Shown here: in pieces, positions 38,850-48,568 of the stretch
How positions within the stretch are numbered: the first letter of the stretch is position 1
Layout of the letters: each line of letters starts with the position of its first letter
Source of the DNA: Clostridiales bacterium
GTDB lineage: Bacteria; Bacillota; Clostridia; Saccharofermentanales; Saccharofermentanaceae
Assembly (NCBI GenBank): GCA_017962145.1
Contig: JAGCVX010000026.1
Coordinates: 1-64,000 of the forward strand
DNA: 64,000 bases
Direction: 5' to 3'
Notes under the pieces: model-generated
What the model saw: only the letters and a program-made list of their open reading frames with translations
What the model was told of the DNA's origin: nothing
Database searches by the model: none
Made by a program: the position numbers and the translations under genes

Positions 38850-40775
38850 ATGAAAGATGGTTTTTTACGAGTAGGCGCCGCCACACCGAAGATGCGTGTA
38901 GCAGATATCGACTATAACGCCGAGGAGATCATCTCCCTGGTTAACCAGTCTGATCCGGACTGTGCGCTTCTGGTATTTCCGGAACTGTGCGTGACCGGTG
39001 CAACCTGCGGAGATCTTTTCCGTCAGGAAGCCTTCATCAACAAAGCCTGGCAGGCACTTTATCACATCGCGGATGAAACAGCAGACGCAAACTGCGTATT
39101 CATCATCGGTCTTCCCGCCTATATCGAAGGAAAGCTCCTGAACCTCGCGGTCGTTCTGCATCAGGGCTCGATCCTGGGAGCAAACGTAAAACTGACATTA
39201 AACGAAGAGCAGTCCCGCTACTTCTCTTCTTATGAGATCCCCTCTTCTTTCTACGATGAATATTTCGAAGAAGAGATCCCGTTCGGACAGCCGATCTATT
39301 TCTGCGATCACGACCTCTTCTCTTTTGCCGTGATCTTTGACGAAGATCTGCGCGCGCCGATCTCGGACGATGTAGATGCCGCATTGAACGGCTGCCATAT
39401 CCTGGCAACGCTTTCTGCCCGTCCGTATACAGTCGGTTCTCCCGCTAAGACCGCACAGCTTCTTACCGCGCAGAGCAGAAAGCTTCACGCGGCTTATATC
39501 TACGCAAATGCAGGCGTCGGCGAATCCACGACGGACCTGGTATTTGCAGGTACGAACTTCATCTACGAAAACGGACGCGAACTGGCAAAGAGCAGTGCAT
39601 TTACCGCAGGCGCGATCTATACGGACATCGACCTCAAACTTCTTCACGGCGAACGCATCCGCGATGACGCATGGAGAACGGATTTTGCCAACAGTGCGAT
39701 GGATTCGGAATTTGATATGGTGGGATTTGAGATGGATCTGAATCCGGAACTCGAACTGATCCGCCCGATCCCGAAGAATCCGTTTGTACCGGAAAACAGC
39801 AGCGAGATCAGTGAGCGTTGCGAGCAGATCATCACCACGCAGGCGATGGCTCTTGTTTCGCGCATGAATCATATCCACAGTAAAAAAGTCATCCTCGGTC
39901 TTTCCGGCGGACTCGACTCTACACTGGCCTTCCTCGTCAGTGCACGTGCGTTTGACATCATGGGACTTCCGAAGAGCGATATTCACGCGATCACGATGCC
40001 CTGCTTCGGCACGACATCCAGAACGAAGAACAACTCCATCGAGCTGGCCAAGGCATACGGCGCGAAGATCGACGAGATCTGCATCAAAGACAGCGTGATC
40101 CAGCATTTCAAGGATATCGGACACGATATCGACAACCATAATGTCGCCTATGAAAATGCACAGGCGCGCGAACGTACCCAGCTCCTGATGGATCTGGGCA
40201 ACGACGAAGGATCGCTGGTCGTCGGTACCGGTGACCTCAGCGAGCTCGCGCTCGGCTGGGCGACCTATAACGGAGACCACATGTCCATGTATGCTGTTAA
40301 CGGTTCTGTTCCGAAGACCTTGATCCGCTATATCGTCGCATACGAAGCAGACCGTGTTAAAGATGCGCAGCCGGTTCTTTCCGAAGTACTCCGCGACATC
40401 CTCGCGACCCCGGTCTCCCCTGAGCTTCTTCCTCCGACGGAAGACGGAACGATCGCGCAGAAAACGGAAGATCTGGTCGGGCCTTATGAACTTCATGACT
40501 TCTTCCTCTACTACTTCGTACGTCTCGGATTTGCACCTTCGAAGATCTACCGTCTTGCAAAGATCGCTTTCGACGGTACATATGACGAAGATACGATCTA
40601 TAAGTGGGAGGAGACATTCCTGCGCCGCTTTATCACCCAGCAGTTCAAGCGTTCCTGCATGCCGGACGGTCCGAAGGTCGGATCGGTCGACCTGTCTCCG
40701 CGTGGCGATCTGAAGATGCCTTCCGATGCCGCATATCAGGTCTGGCTCGAGGAACTGAAGAGTGTAAAAGAATAA
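38850..40775 (+). CDS. nadE: NAD synthase with degenerate glutaminase domain
   Basis: A 641-residue two-domain NAD synthase, the last step of NAD formation. Residues 1-270 are a nitrilase-type glutaminase; residues 320-640 are the synthetase with the P-loop GLSGGLDST and the DLSELALGWATYNGDHMSMY segment. In the glutaminase domain the Glu (E45, FPELCVTG) and Lys (K114) of the triad are kept, but the segment that reads VEICEDLW in active enzymes reads AVIFDEDLR, so the nucleophilic Cys is Asp164. It may depend on free ammonia. AAGGAGCG precedes the ATG at 38850. Confidence 0.93.
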   Translation: MKDGFLRVGAATPKMRVADIDYNAEEIISLVNQSDPDCALLVFPELCVTGATCGDLFRQEAFINKAWQALYHIADETADANCVFIIGLPAYIEGKLLNLAVVLHQGSILGANVKLTLNEEQSRYFSSYEIPSSFYDEYFEEEIPFGQPIYFCDHDLFSFAVIFDEDLRAPISDDVDAALNGCHILATLSARPYTVGSPAKTAQLLTAQSRKLHAAYIYANAGVGESTTDLVFAGTNFIYENGRELAKSSAFTAGAIYTDIDLKLLHGERIRDDAWRTDFANSAMDSEFDMVGFEMDLNPELELIRPIPKNPFVPENSSEISERCEQIITTQAMALVSRMNHIHSKKVILGLSGGLDSTLAFLVSARAFDIMGLPKSDIHAITMPCFGTTSRTKNNSIELAKAYGAKIDEICIKDSVIQHFKDIGHDIDNHNVAYENAQARERTQLLMDLGNDEGSLVVGTGDLSELALGWATYNGDHMSMYAVNGSVPKTLIRYIVAYEADRVKDAQPVLSEVLRDILATPVSPELLPPTEDGTIAQKTEDLVGPYELHDFFLYYFVRLGFAPSKIYRLAKIAFDGTYDEDTIYKWEETFLRRFITQQFKRSCMPDGPKVGSVDLSPRGDLKMPSDAAYQVWLEELKSVKE

Positions 40776-40798
40776 TCCGATAAAGAGAGAACGATCTG

Positions 40799-42061
40799 AT
40801 GAAACAGGAAAGAGCATTTACCAAAGCCGTTGTTACCGAAAAAGCCGAGTCCGCCGTAAAGCGCGGGCATCCGTGGGTCTACGATACGGAAGTAACGGAG
40901 TTTTCCGGGACAAAGATCAAGGACGGCATCCTTCCTGAATCCATCGATGTTCCTAACGGCGCGCTCGTCGACGTCCTTTCTTCGAAAGGCCGCTACCTGG
41001 GCACCGGATTCTTAAGTAAGAACAGCAAGATAAGAATCCGCATTCTTTCCGACAATGCCAACGAGACATTTAGCGAATCTTTCTGGCAGCGCCGTGTGAA
41101 ATATGCGCTCGATATGCGCCGCACCGTCATGCAGGATGATTATGCCTGCTGCCGCCTGATCTTCGGCGAAGCGGACGGTATCCCGGGTCTCACTGTCGAC
41201 CGCTACGAGGATCTTCTCTCTACCGAAGTACTGTCCTACGGCACCGAGCAGGTCAAGGACATAATCTACCGCGCACTTGTCGAGGAACTCAAAAAAGACG
41301 GCGTCACGATCCGCGGCATCTTCGAAAGAAACGAAGCCAAGATCCGCGAACTCGAAGGACTTCCTCTGGAAAAGCACTGGTACGAAGGAGACTTCGTCGG
41401 CAAGCCTTCTTCGACGCAGGTGGAGATATGTGAAAACGGCATCAAGTATACCGTTGACGTGGAAAACGGACAGAAAACCGGATTCTTTCTCGACCAGAAA
41501 TATAACCGTCTTGCGGTCAGCAAGCTTGCCCGCGGCATGAAGGTCCTCGACTGCTTCACCCACACCGGTTCATTTGCCATGAACGCGGCAAAAGGCGGCG
41601 CCGATCACGTTACCGCAGTAGATATTTCCCAGCTCGCTGTCGATACGGCTTCTGAAAATGCACGCATCAACGGACTTTCCGACCGTATGGATTTTCTCTG
41701 TGCGGACGTTTTCGATCTGCTTCCGAAGCTTGCCGAAGAGCACGCGGACTATAACTTCATCATCCTCGATCCGCCGGCATTTACCAAGAGTAGAAAGACT
41801 ACGGACAACGCCAAGCGCGGCTATAAGGAGATCAACTACCGTGCCATGAAGATGCTGCCCCGCGGCGGTTATCTTGCGACATGCTCCTGTTCTCACTTCA
41901 TGCCGAACGAACTGTTCCGCAAGATGCTTCTGGAAGCGGCAAAAGATGCAGGTGTCTCCCTGCGTTTGATCGAAGAAAGAAGAGCCGCCCCGGATCACCC
42001 TGTTGCCATGGCGATTCCCGAGACGGACTATCTCAAGTTTTATCTGCTGCAGATCGTGTGA
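40799..42061 (+). CDS. Class I SAM-dependent rRNA methyltransferase (RlmI-like)
   Basis: A 420-residue enzyme of the RlmI/YccW type, which methylates a cytosine of 23S rRNA. The N-terminal PUA domain (about 5-80, RGHPWVYDTEV) is followed by a central domain, SAM motif I VLDCFTHTGSFAMNAAKGGA, and the catalytic motif LDPPAFTKSRK, then CSCSHFM with the cysteines seen in m5C enzymes. The target base is inferred. The ribosome binding site is weak (AGAGAG). It follows nadE closely and its end overlaps the end of the convergent gene by 29 bases. Confidence 0.92.
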   Translation: MKQERAFTKAVVTEKAESAVKRGHPWVYDTEVTEFSGTKIKDGILPESIDVPNGALVDVLSSKGRYLGTGFLSKNSKIRIRILSDNANETFSESFWQRRVKYALDMRRTVMQDDYACCRLIFGEADGIPGLTVDRYEDLLSTEVLSYGTEQVKDIIYRALVEELKKDGVTIRGIFERNEAKIRELEGLPLEKHWYEGDFVGKPSSTQVEICENGIKYTVDVENGQKTGFFLDQKYNRLAVSKLARGMKVLDCFTHTGSFAMNAAKGGADHVTAVDISQLAVDTASENARINGLSDRMDFLCADVFDLLPKLAEEHADYNFIILDPPAFTKSRKTTDNAKRGYKEINYRAMKMLPRGGYLATCSCSHFMPNELFRKMLLEAAKDAGVSLRLIEERRAAPDHPVAMAIPETDYLKFYLLQIV

Positions 42062-42590
42062 TCAGCGGTACCGGAATCTGATTCTGCTTCATGAATTCCT
42101 CGACCGCCTGGGCATGTTCGGAACTGATCCGGATCAAAAGCCCTGTGATCTGTTTCGGAAGAAATACAACCGATTCCTCAAATACCCGTACCGCGCTAAA
42201 TGCACCCCAGCCGAGCTCGAATTTTCGATTCTCATGATCATCGTACTTGAGCCCTTCTTCACTCAGGGTCAGCGTACACGTTCCTGTAGATTCGGCCAGC
42301 GCTTTTTTCGTACTTCCCACACTGATACAGAAGATGACCAACGTGAATATCAGACAGAATTCCATGCCCAGTCCGATATAAAGTAAGATATGCGGACCGA
42401 AAAGAATGAGACATCCGATAAAAAATACCAAAAACACGGCTGTCCAGATCGTAAATTTGATAATCATTCCCCTGATATTTTTCAACTTCATATCCGGCTT
42501 TTTGATCAGCTTTCTTGCGTTGTGCATGATCGAAGTCATCTCATCTTGAGCCGTTTTACTCATCTTCTTTTCGCTATCAATGGTCAGCAT
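42033..42590 (-). CDS. YcxB-like membrane protein
   Basis: A 185-residue protein with two adjacent helices (about 40-62 and 66-90) and a C-terminal soluble domain (about 100-175, with SEEGLKYDDHENRKFELGW and VVFLPKQ) of the YcxB-like kind. The function is unknown. The start at 42590 was chosen because the earlier ATG at 42620 overlaps the permease gene and has no better site. It is probably the last gene of the BceAB-type operon. Confidence 0.65.
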   Translation of the reverse strand: MLTIDSEKKMSKTAQDEMTSIMHNARKLIKKPDMKLKNIRGMIIKFTIWTAVFLVFFIGCLILFGPHILLYIGLGMEFCLIFTLVIFCISVGSTKKALAESTGTCTLTLSEEGLKYDDHENRKFELGWGAFSAVRVFEESVVFLPKQITGLLIRISSEHAQAVEEFMKQNQIPVPLITRSAADKT

Positions 42591-42603
42591 ATCTTCTTTC
42601 TCT

Positions 42604-44619
42604 TTACATCTTCGTGCCACTTACCAGCCGCAGGTATGTGCGGCGGGTAAAGAAATAGGCGATCGTATAGCCGACTGCAAATACCGCGATACAAAGCGCG
42701 AGGATCAGCAGGAAGGCTCTCGGTTCACATCCGCCGAACAACCGAAGGATACGGTTGACCATCGGATAGGCCGCCATGGTATGGATCACCGCTACCAGGA
42801 GCGGCAGCAGGAACACGATGACGATCTGCGAGTTGATGGACTTCTTGATCTCTTTTCGTGTCAGACCTACTTTTCTCATTATAGCAAATCTCTTCGAGTC
42901 TTCATAACCCTGCTGGAGCTGGCTGAAATACATATTCAGGATCGTGATCGTCAGGAATGCGGCACTTAAGAAGATACCCAGGAAGAAAAGTCCTCCGTAG
43001 ATTCCGATGACCTCATCAATATCCTGAATGCGGCTATAGGCAAAAGTATAACCATACTCCTCCTGGTTATTATTCAGATCTTTGTAGAATGCAAGCTGCG
43101 TCTGGCGGTCCGAAGGCGAATTAATAAGGATAAAGTGACGGCCGTCATCATATTCCTTGATCGACTCACAGATATAAGGACGCATCGCAGCAAGCTGCTC
43201 GTAATTTTTGAAAACGAAGAAGTATGTACCGTTTGTCAGCGAGATGCTCGCACCATAACTAAGCGTCGGGGCATCATCAAGAGCAACGATCTTATAAGGC
43301 GCAGAGAGTTCTCCTTCCGGCTCTGCTACTGCATTTGAATACTGAAAACAGATCTCGCCGGAAAGAACTTTACCTTCGAGGCTATACACACCGACTTCGT
43401 TTTCGGCAAGCTCAATATCCGTACCATTTGCCTGATTATAGGCATCCATCGACATATAGAATACTTCACATGCATCGAAACTTGTATAATTCGGATAGCA
43501 CATGCAAAGCCCGTCCGTGACATAAGCATAGGCGTTATAGTATGTGTACGGGAACATATTACTGATTTCCATTCCGACTTTTTCGGCGCCCGCTGAAAGC
43601 TTTGCCATACGCTCTTCATCGGTCTGCGGATCTTCATGATCGTAGACGAGATGAAAATCGACACGGTACCATTGTTTTGCCAGAGTGCTTACCGTATTAT
43701 ATAGCGTCATAACAGAAGACAGCGTGACCAGCACCATCGTCGCGAAGATACTGATCGTAGCCAGCGTCAGTGCATTTCGCTTCATCCGGTAAAGCATGCC
43801 CGAAACCGAGATGAAATGTCCCGTCTTATAGTAGTATTTCTTATTCTTCTTCAGCGCATTCAGAAGCGTGATACTGCCCGCCGTAAAAAGCGCCATGGTA
43901 CCGAAAATAACCAGCATGACCGCAAAGAAGAAAAGGTTCAGTGCTTTGGTTGCAGACTGGGAACGGAATGAAAGGTAGTAACCGAAGGATAAAAGCAGAA
44001 CACCTGCGATCGCCAAAATCCAGTTCGACTTCGGTCGCTTCTCACCTTTTCCCTCTTCCTTCATGTACTCGAGGGTATTCGACAACAGGATACCGATGGA
44101 ATTGATGATAAAGAACACCATAAAGAATGCGCCGAACGCGATCACGTTGGCGAAGATCGGCGTGACCATGATGCTCCATCCGAAATCCGCTTCTGCATGG
44201 TAGATCTTGAGTACACCGAGCTGGATGACCTTGGAAAGGACGATACCGATGACGGTACCGGAAGCGACACTGATCAGATAGACCGCCAGGTTCTCGAGGA
44301 ACTGTACACGGATGATGTGCTTTTTCTGCATGCCCAGCACGCTGTATAGACCAAGTTCTTTCTTTCGGTTCTTGATGACAAAACGGCTGACACCGAAAAG
44401 GAAGAAAAAGGATATGTTATACATAACGAAGATTCCGATACTCATGATCATCTGAAGACCATCTCCGCCCTCGATGCTGCCGATGACCGGATCTGTCGAG
44501 ATCGCCAAGATAACGTGGCTGATGGTGATCATCATGATCGCCGAAATGATATACGGAACATAGACGATCTTATTCTTGGAGAGCGCATTGCCCGCAAGAC
44601 TTCTATAAATATTTCTCAT
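42604..44619 (-). CDS. BceB-type ABC transporter permease
   Basis: A 671-residue permease of the FtsX/BceB family. The N-terminus (LSKNKIVYVPYIISAIMMIT), about ten helices and one large extracellular domain (about 310-535) between the seventh and eighth helices are the BceB design. Such transporters sense and free cell-wall precursors from peptide antibiotics such as bacitracin and signal to the neighbouring histidine kinase. GGAGGG precedes the ATG, 16 bases after the ATPase stop. Confidence 0.9.
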   Translation of the reverse strand: MRNIYRSLAGNALSKNKIVYVPYIISAIMMITISHVILAISTDPVIGSIEGGDGLQMIMSIGIFVMYNISFFFLFGVSRFVIKNRKKELGLYSVLGMQKKHIIRVQFLENLAVYLISVASGTVIGIVLSKVIQLGVLKIYHAEADFGWSIMVTPIFANVIAFGAFFMVFFIINSIGILLSNTLEYMKEEGKGEKRPKSNWILAIAGVLLLSFGYYLSFRSQSATKALNLFFFAVMLVIFGTMALFTAGSITLLNALKKNKKYYYKTGHFISVSGMLYRMKRNALTLATISIFATMVLVTLSSVMTLYNTVSTLAKQWYRVDFHLVYDHEDPQTDEERMAKLSAGAEKVGMEISNMFPYTYYNAYAYVTDGLCMCYPNYTSFDACEVFYMSMDAYNQANGTDIELAENEVGVYSLEGKVLSGEICFQYSNAVAEPEGELSAPYKIVALDDAPTLSYGASISLTNGTYFFVFKNYEQLAAMRPYICESIKEYDDGRHFILINSPSDRQTQLAFYKDLNNNQEEYGYTFAYSRIQDIDEVIGIYGGLFFLGIFLSAAFLTITILNMYFSQLQQGYEDSKRFAIMRKVGLTRKEIKKSINSQIVIVFLLPLLVAVIHTMAAYPMVNRILRLFGGCEPRAFLLILALCIAVFAVGYTIAYFFTRRTYLRLVSGTKM

Positions 44620-44635
44620 CGTGCTTCCCTCCGTC

Positions 44636-45409
44636 TCAATCCTTCACCGAATTGAAACCGTCGCCCATCAGCGCGGTAAGAGAATCGGAGATCCTTCTGT
44701 AGAACTCGCTGTTCGTCTCGTTTCCACGATAGATCTGGTGATACACGATACCGTCCTTGATAAAGAGGACACGGCCTGCGGTACTAGCGGCCTTGACGGA
44801 GTGCGTAACCATCAGGATGGTCTGTCCGTCCTTATTGATGTTGGCAAACTGTTCCAAAAGCTCGTCCGTTGAGCGCGAATCAAGCGCACCGGTCGGTTCA
44901 TCGGCCAGGACCATCTCCGGATTTGTGATGATCGCACGCGCAACGGCCACACGCTGCTTCTGACCGCCGGAGATCTCATACGGGAACTTTTCAAGAAGCT
45001 CCGAGATACCGAGTTTTTCGGCGATCGGCTTTAAGCGCTCCTGCATCTGCTGATGCGGAACTCCTGTCAAAACCAGCGGCAGATAGATATTATCTCTTAC
45101 GGAAAAATTATCCAGAAGATTAAACTCCTGGAACACAAAGCCCAGACGTTCCCGACGGAACTTCGCAAGTTCCTTATCCTTGATGGCATTCATCTTTCTG
45201 CCATCGAGGACGACTTCGCCCTCTGTCGGCTTATCGAGCGTCGCCAGAATATTCAAAAGAGTGGTCTTACCCGATCCGGACTCACCCATGATCGCGACAT
45301 ACTCGCCCTTTTCAACGGTAAGATTGACGTTCTGCAATGCCACCACCTTGTTGCCGCCGAAACGCGTCGTATAGATTTTTTTCAGATTCTTCACTTCCAA
45401 CATGGACAT
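44636..45409 (-). CDS. BceA-type ABC transporter ATP-binding protein
   Basis: A 257-residue ATPase. Walker A GESGSGKTTLLN is near residue 40, the signature SGGQKQRVAVARA near 146, Walker B VLADEPTGALDS and the H-loop MVTHSVKAA follow. It belongs to the MacB/BceA type with short helical C-terminal extension. It energises the adjacent permease. GGAG lies 9 bases before the ATG. A long leader (45410-45551) with the operator described below suggests regulation by the adjacent response regulator. Confidence 0.94.
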   Translation of the reverse strand: MSMLEVKNLKKIYTTRFGGNKVVALQNVNLTVEKGEYVAIMGESGSGKTTLLNILATLDKPTEGEVVLDGRKMNAIKDKELAKFRRERLGFVFQEFNLLDNFSVRDNIYLPLVLTGVPHQQMQERLKPIAEKLGISELLEKFPYEISGGQKQRVAVARAIITNPEMVLADEPTGALDSRSTDELLEQFANINKDGQTILMVTHSVKAASTAGRVLFIKDGIVYHQIYRGNETNSEFYRRISDSLTALMGDGFNSVKD

Positions 45410-45551
45410 AGAAGGTTACTCCTCTCACGTGGGCCTTCCCCCGCTCCGCGACTTCACGCGGATGCCTCATAAAGACCGCACTTTCTTATTCTGGTGACAT
45501 CTTACACTACTTAGGAAAAGTGCTTCCATCGATTTACCTTACATAAATTCA

Positions 45552-45579
45552 CCGTATCTTACATTTTCGTAAGATACGG
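45552..45579 (-). promoter_or_regulatory. Candidate BceR-type operator
   Basis: A perfect 11-bp inverted repeat, CCGTATCTTAC and GTAAGATACGG, is separated by six bases (GAAAAT on the minus strand). The same six-base spacer occurs in the Bacillus bceA operator, from memory. It lies 143 bases upstream of the ATPase start. CTTACA also occurs at 45510 and 45539. No T-run follows, so a terminator is less likely. Confidence 0.6.
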
Positions 45580-45593
45580 ATCCACGACGAAAA

Positions 45594-46625
45594 TCAGACT
45601 TTCGGATTTCCGAAACGAAGCGTCACCTTCGTTCCTTTCCCGACTTCCGACTCGAAATGCACTTCCGCAGAGATCATGTCTGCGGCTTTTTTCACGAGAT
45701 ACAGTCCCAGGCCCGTGGACTTCTTTTCGTTATGTCCGTTATAGCCCGTATAGCCTTTCTCGAAGATTCTCGGCAGGTCTTCCTTTGCGATACCGATACC
45801 TTCATCTTCGATCGTAAAGGACTGGGAATCCCCATAGAAATGCACTGTACCTTCTTTTTGGTACTTGATGGCGTTACTGATCAGCTGGCCAAAGATAAAG
45901 CCCAGCCACTTCTTGTCCGATGTGACTTCGAGTTCTGACGGCGTAAAATCGACGGACAGGCCTTTTGAAAGAAACATCGTCATGGCGCGCTTGATTTCGC
46001 CGCGAACGACTTCATCCACATTCACTTTTGCAAACTGCAGGTCGTTGCTCTGCGAGCCCAGGCGCAGATAGTTCAGTGCCATCTCCGCATAGTTTTCGAC
46101 CTGGACCAGCTGCGCACGAAGGCGGCTTCCCGTCTCTGCGTCTTCCATATTCTGGATGATCAGGGAAAGACCCGAGATCGGTGTCTTGATCTGATGCACC
46201 CACATCGTATAGTAATCCAGCATCGCGTTATAGCTGGCGGTATGTTCTTCTTTTTCTTTGGAAAGGGCATCGGAAAGAGCGATCATCAGAATGCGGTAGT
46301 CTTCTTCGATCAGATCGAGTTTTTCTTCCAGCTCCCGGCTTTCCGACTCATCATCCATCGACATCTTCGCCGAAAAATCCTCTGCCAGTGACTGCGGGAA
46401 TTCTCTTCCCCGTACCAGCATGGAGTGGTTTGCGTTGTATTTACGGTAACCCAGGATCCCGAGGATAACACCCATAAGGATCAGTATCACACCGGAAAGT
46501 ACAGCCGGCATGATCGAGTTTCCGTATATCCAGCATACAAATCCCGTTACGGCAACACATACGACTCCGCTGATGATCACGCCGATCCTGCTCTTCAGAT
46601 AGGCGCCGAGCACTTTTTTATTCAA
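45594..46625 (-). CDS. BceS-type sensor histidine kinase
   Basis: A 343-residue intramembrane-sensing kinase. Two helices close together near the N-terminus (about 12-50) leave almost no extracellular loop. The phospho-accepting His is in MWVHQIKTPISGLSLI; the ATP-binding domain has the N-box ISNAIKYQ, G1 EDEGIGIAKED and G2 STGLGLYLVKKAA. I take the TTG at 46625, which overlaps the response regulator stop, because the earlier ATG of the frame at 46745 lies deep in that gene. It is known that such kinases are activated through their BceAB partner. Confidence 0.88.
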   Translation of the reverse strand: MNKKVLGAYLKSRIGVIISGVVCVAVTGFVCWIYGNSIMPAVLSGVILILMGVILGILGYRKYNANHSMLVRGREFPQSLAEDFSAKMSMDDESESRELEEKLDLIEEDYRILMIALSDALSKEKEEHTASYNAMLDYYTMWVHQIKTPISGLSLIIQNMEDAETGSRLRAQLVQVENYAEMALNYLRLGSQSNDLQFAKVNVDEVVRGEIKRAMTMFLSKGLSVDFTPSELEVTSDKKWLGFIFGQLISNAIKYQKEGTVHFYGDSQSFTIEDEGIGIAKEDLPRIFEKGYTGYNGHNEKKSTGLGLYLVKKAADMISAEVHFESEVGKGTKVTLRFGNPKV

Positions 46626-47295
46626 TGATATAGCCCTGTCCTTTCTTCGTGGAGATAAAGTCCGGAAGCCCTGCGGTCTCCAGTTTCTTACGCAGTCTGT
46701 TGATATTAACGGAAAGCGTATTCTCATCCACGAAACAGTCATCATCCCAGAGTTGCTGCATCAGGGTATTGCGGGACACGATCGTGCCCTTGGCAGAAAG
46801 AAGCGACGAAAGGATTCGGTTCTCGTTCTTCGTCAGATCGAGCTTTTGCCCCTTGACCGTGATCGTCGAATCCGCGGCGTTATAAGATGCACCCTTATAC
46901 TCGATCACATCGCTCTTTTCCTCCGTAAAGGAATACGCACGGCGCAGTACCGCCATGATCTTTGCGGTAAGCACGTTAAAGTCGAAAGGCTTCGCTACGA
47001 AGTCATCCGCGCCCATGTTGATCGCGGTAACGAGGTTGATGTTATCGGAAGCCGACGAAAGGAAGATCACCGGCACTTTCGATACCTCACGGATCTTCGA
47101 ACAGCGGATAAATCCATTTGCAAACGGAAGTCCGATATCCATCAGGATCAGGTGCGGTGCAAAAGCTTGAAACTCACCGAGAATATCTTCGAAATTCTCG
47201 GTCAGCTTGACCTCATAGCCCCAGCCGGTCATCATCGTTTTCAGTTCGGATGCAATCGTAAAATCGTCTTCTACTACCAAAATCTTATACGTCAT
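46618..47295 (-). CDS. BceR-type response regulator
   Basis: A 225-residue OmpR/PhoB-type regulator. Receiver domain with KILVVEDDFT, phospho-accepting Asp in LILMDIGLPFANGF (about residue 52) and Lys in FVAKPFDFNVL; winged-helix domain with LTKNENRILSSLL and DENTLSVNINRLRKKLE. It overlaps the kinase gene by 8 bases. It very likely controls the downstream ABC genes through the inverted repeat at 45552-45579. Confidence 0.94.
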   Translation of the reverse strand: MTYKILVVEDDFTIASELKTMMTGWGYEVKLTENFEDILGEFQAFAPHLILMDIGLPFANGFIRCSKIREVSKVPVIFLSSASDNINLVTAINMGADDFVAKPFDFNVLTAKIMAVLRRAYSFTEEKSDVIEYKGASYNAADSTITVKGQKLDLTKNENRILSSLLSAKGTIVSRNTLMQQLWDDDCFVDENTLSVNINRLRKKLETAGLPDFISTKKGQGYIIE

Positions 47296-47310
47296 ATATG
47301 TCCTTATCCT

Positions 47311-47874
47311 TTATGCCCACGGATTTGCCGCATCCGGAATACGGATTCCGGAAAGCAGGAACTGCTCCCACAGGAACCATTGACCGGTAGATGGCTTGGT
47401 ACGAAGGCGTACATATCTCGGACTGTCCGCACCACCGGAAGTGATGTAGATCGTCAGATAGCCTTCATTGATGTTATCTCTACTGTGCGGTGTCTCAAAG
47501 ACCGTCACAGAAAACGGACGCTGCGGCATATAGTTGTTCTGCGGTGTCGCGCCATTCATATACGAACGCGGCACATAGTCCGCATCCATAAAACGGTCGC
47601 GGAGAAACTGGATATCGTAGTTGGAAAGCGGCTGCGGTCCCTTCAGGAAGTTGAGCATACGGATGCTCTCATCTTTATTGGAAGGATAGACACAAAGTGC
47701 TGCAACGGTCAGCGCCGCGACCTCCAACGGGTCTGTCAGCGAAGCACCAGGAAGTGCCTGCATCTGCTCAAGGGTCTCCGGCATCTCGTCAAAAACGACC
47801 GTCTTGGAAGTCTGCTGCGTTCCGCCTGCCGGCTGAACCGGAGCGGGATTTGGAATCGAATCAAAAATACCCAT
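47311..47874 (-). CDS. DUF6935-like protein
   Basis: A 187-residue cytosolic protein. The segment AALTVAALCVYPSNKDESIR followed by MLNFLKGPQPLSNYDIQFLRD and a strand-rich C-terminal part with FLLSGIRIP resembles a family seen in clostridial and Lachnospiraceae genomes (I believe DUF6935). The function is unknown. AAAGG precedes the ATG. It lies upstream of the two-component genes and downstream of a zinc-ribbon protein, on the same strand, which suggests a common transcript. Confidence 0.65.
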   Translation of the reverse strand: MGIFDSIPNPAPVQPAGGTQQTSKTVVFDEMPETLEQMQALPGASLTDPLEVAALTVAALCVYPSNKDESIRMLNFLKGPQPLSNYDIQFLRDRFMDADYVPRSYMNGATPQNNYMPQRPFSVTVFETPHSRDNINEGYLTIYITSGGADSPRYVRLRTKPSTGQWFLWEQFLLSGIRIPDAANPWA

Positions 47875-47939
47875 CGAAATGTTCCTTTCCTATGTAAGTG
47901 TGCCCGCCGGAAAGGCTTCCGGCGAGCACGTTCGTGATC

Positions 47940-48521
47940 TTAGTTCTTCGGTCCGCGGTTGACGATACCACCATTGTTGAGGTGTTCGTCCTTCCAGGAC
48001 TTTCTTTGGAATGTATCTTCGATATTCGGCTTGGCCTCAGGTGCGCCGGTCGTCGTCTCACCGAAGTTACTTACTCCGCCACCAACAGGCGCGGATGGTG
48101 TACCTACTACCGGTTCCGGCGGAGCTACAGGCTGCATAAACTCTTCCGGTACGTCCGCAAGCGGAGCAACTTCACCGCTCACCTCTGTAGAACCCGGAGC
48201 AAACGGCGGCGGTTCAGGGAGTCTGTCTTCTAATGCTGATGCAGCGGACGAAGGCTGGAACGGAGGTGGCTCAGGAAGACGATCTTCCATAGCAGCTACA
48301 GGAGCTGCAACAGCTGCAGCAGCGGCAGCAACAGGAGCAGCCATATCTACCGGCGCTTCTTCAACTACAGGAGCAACAGCCTCTTCAACAACCGGCGCAA
48401 CAGGTGCTGCTTCTACCGGAGCTGCCGGTGCATCCTCAACAGGAGCGACGGCCTTAAAGCCACAGCGCATGCAGAAACGATCACCATCGTTCATCGGGTT
48501 ACCACAATTCGTACAATTCAT
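47940..48521 (-). CDS. Zinc-ribbon protein with low-complexity tail
   Basis: A 193-residue protein. Residues 1-25 are a zinc ribbon (MNCTNCGNPMNDGDRFCMRC). Then come about 60 residues of Ala, Pro, Val and Glu repeats (PVVEEAVAPVVEEAPV), followed by two copies of a nonapeptide (DRLPEPPPF) about 20 residues apart. The rest is disordered, with no helix of membrane type. Such proteins may act as scaffolds. AAGGAGG precedes the ATG. Confidence 0.78.
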   Translation of the reverse strand: MNCTNCGNPMNDGDRFCMRCGFKAVAPVEDAPAAPVEAAPVAPVVEEAVAPVVEEAPVDMAAPVAAAAAAVAAPVAAMEDRLPEPPPFQPSSAASALEDRLPEPPPFAPGSTEVSGEVAPLADVPEEFMQPVAPPEPVVGTPSAPVGGGVSNFGETTTGAPEAKPNIEDTFQRKSWKDEHLNNGGIVNRGPKN

Positions 48522-48568
48522 AAGATACCTCCTTCTCCAATGCAGAATATATGTATATTATTTTGTTA

